From assembly GCA_955652195.1 (NCBI GenBank), contig CATPBC010000409.1, positions 1-8,344 on the forward strand: DNA of 8,344 bases, read 5' to 3'. A program made the position numbers and the translations under genes. This DNA is from an uncultured Xanthobacteraceae bacterium (GTDB taxonomy: Bacteria > Pseudomonadota > Alphaproteobacteria > Rhizobiales > Xanthobacteraceae). Below the pieces are notes generated by a model that made no database searches, was not told where the DNA came from, and saw nothing but the letters and a program-made list of their open reading frames with translations. How positions within the stretch are numbered: the first letter of the stretch is position 1; the number at the start of each line of letters is the position of its first letter. Positions 7,246 to 8,344 of the stretch are shown here, piece after piece.

Positions 7246-8298
7246 ATGAGCGAAACCGTTCCCGCCGGCACCACTGAAAAACTCGCTTTATCCGGCGAGT
7301 CCGGGGCGAGCATAGCCGCCTGGCGATGGCTTGGCGGCGCCGTATTGATTGCGCTCGCGGTCGTGCTGCCCTTTACGCTGAGCAATTATCACGTTTTCCA
7401 ACTGACTCAGGTGATGATTTACGCCATCGCCGTGCTCGGGCTTAACATTCTCACCGGCTATAACGGGCAGATCTCGCTCGGACATGGCGGCTTCTTCGCC
7501 GCTGGGGCCTATACCGCCGCAATCTTGATGCATCGCTACGGCGTGCCGTACTGGGCGACGCTGCCGCCGGCAGCGCTTATGTGTTTCGTCCTCGGCGTGC
7601 TGTTCGGCTTGCCGGCGCTGCGCTTCGAGGGTCCCTACCTTGCCCTTGTCACCCTGGCGATGGCCGTCGCCATGCCGCAATTGCTCAAATATTTCGACAC
7701 CTGGACCGGCGGCCAGCAAGGCATCCGATTGGCTAAGCCGATGCCGCCGATCGAGCTTGGCATCGACCGCGATCGCTGGCTCTATTTTCTCGTATTTGTT
7801 GTGCTGCTCATCGCGGTGCGGATTGCCGCCAACCTACTCAACGGTCGGACCGGGCGCGCCTTCGTCGCCATCCGCGATCACCCGATCGCGGCGGCCGCCA
7901 TGGGCATCAATACCGCCCGCTACAAGACGCTGGCGTTTGGCACCAGCACGGCGTTTACCGGCGTCGCCGGAGCCCTTGCCGCCATCGTGATCGGCTTTGT
8001 CGCCCCGGAAAGCTTCACCCTGTTCTTGTCGTTGTCTTTCCTGGTAGGCTCCGCGGTCGGCGGCATCGCCACGATCGGCGGCGCGGTTGTCGGCGGGTTT
8101 TTTATCGAGTTCGTGCCCAATGTCGCCAACGATATTTCCGATGCCGCACCATGGGCGATCTACGGAATGGCGATGCTGTTGTTCATGTATGTCATGCCGC
8201 GTGGCGTGGTTGGTACGCTGGGGCCATGGTCGACCAGGCACTGGCTGGTCCGAGCGACACAACAGTTTCGAGCGGCGCGAGACGCCAAGAAAATGTAA
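7246..8298 (+). CDS. livM: Branched-chain amino acid-type ABC transporter permease, LivM-like
   Basis: This 350-residue inner-membrane permease has a hydrophilic N-terminal stretch of about 26 residues followed by multiple spans. LivM landmarks are LNILTGYNGQISLGHGGF at 66-83, the GPYLALVTLAMA segment at 129-140, a TGG at 154-156, the coupling loop RTGRAFVAIRDHPIAAAAMG at 201-220 and the GG-rich region GGIATIGGAVVGG near 272-284. The ATG at 7246 is preferred because GGCGGG at 7233-7238 lies 7 bases upstream. A GTG at 7240, overlapping the previous stop, would add two residues but leaves only one base of spacing. The C-terminus is basic and polar. It completes the LivGFHM set, and a binding-protein-like gene start follows 30 bases later. 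Confidence 0.94.
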   Translation: MSETVPAGTTEKLALSGESGASIAAWRWLGGAVLIALAVVLPFTLSNYHVFQLTQVMIYAIAVLGLNILTGYNGQISLGHGGFFAAGAYTAAILMHRYGVPYWATLPPAALMCFVLGVLFGLPALRFEGPYLALVTLAMAVAMPQLLKYFDTWTGGQQGIRLAKPMPPIELGIDRDRWLYFLVFVVLLIAVRIAANLLNGRTGRAFVAIRDHPIAAAAMGINTARYKTLAFGTSTAFTGVAGALAAIVIGFVAPESFTLFLSLSFLVGSAVGGIATIGGAVVGGFFIEFVPNVANDISDAAPWAIYGMAMLLFMYVMPRGVVGTLGPWSTRHWLVRATQQFRAARDAKKM

Positions 8299-8314
8299 CG
8301 CGAAAAACTGACGC

Positions 8315-8323
8315 AAAGGGAGG
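8315..8323 (+). promoter_or_regulatory. Strong ribosome binding site for the gene at the right edge
   Basis: AAAGGGAGG lies 5 bases before the ATG at 8329. It is stronger than the sites of the preceding Liv genes, in keeping with a highly translated product such as a periplasmic binding protein. Confidence 0.6.
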
Positions 8324-8328
8324 TTTGC

Positions 8329-8344
8329 ATGAGAGTAAAGCAGA
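8329..8344 (+). CDS. Start of next gene, probably the importer's periplasmic binding protein, 3'-truncated by the window edge
   Basis: Only five full codons are visible (MRVKQ). The start is well supported by the ribosome binding site and the 30-base gap after the LivM-like gene. The basic first residues would suit the n-region of a signal peptide. In HAAT operons a LivK-like binding protein is commonly found at one end, and none is present upstream of the LivG-like gene here, so that identity is inferred from position alone. Confidence 0.5.

Overview
This 8.3 kb window is GC-rich, densely coded and entirely on the + strand. Codon use and protein style (LivFGHM and CUT1 transporters in tight operons, short intergenic gaps) suggest an alphaproteobacterium, most likely of the Hyphomicrobiales/Rhizobiales (Bradyrhizobium- or Xanthobacteraceae-like). 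That is an inference from protein appearance, not a database match.

Region 1 (1-3899) is a carbohydrate-type (CUT1) ABC importer. It has the C-terminal part of a periplasmic solute-binding protein whose start lies off the left edge, two inner-membrane permeases (MalF/UgpA-like and MalG/UgpE-like), and a MalK/UgpC-like ATPase with a C-terminal TOBE region. The gap after the binding-protein gene can fold into a GC-rich stem-loop without a T-tract, as is common between binding-protein and permease cistrons.

Region 2 (3900-4843) holds two small genes with short spacers after the ATPase gene: an unrecognised 121-residue protein starting at GTG, and a 93-residue DUF4242-family protein. Spacings of 22 and 26 bases suggest both are co-transcribed with the CUT1 genes. 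A 248-base gap follows. It is the only sizeable non-coding stretch, and it probably carries the 5' leader of the next operon, including a short possible leader ORF that ends on the start codon of the next gene.

Region 3 (4844-8344) is a branched-chain amino acid-type (HAAT/Liv) ABC importer in the order ATPase (LivG-like), ATPase (LivF-like), permease (LivH-like), permease (LivM-like). It is followed by a strong ribosome binding site and the first five codons of a further gene, which by position is probably the cognate periplasmic binding protein. Neighbouring cistrons overlap or nearly touch, which implies translational coupling.

The architecture is ordinary for two adjacent ABC importers, and I see no mobile element, CRISPR array, RNA gene or clearly new system. 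The points most worth a second look are: a LivG-like ATPase whose ABC signature lacks its conserved glycine; a T8 tract in the MalK-like gene where a one-base slip in either direction gives an immediate stop; the leader ORF before livG; and the two small genes attached to the sugar importer.
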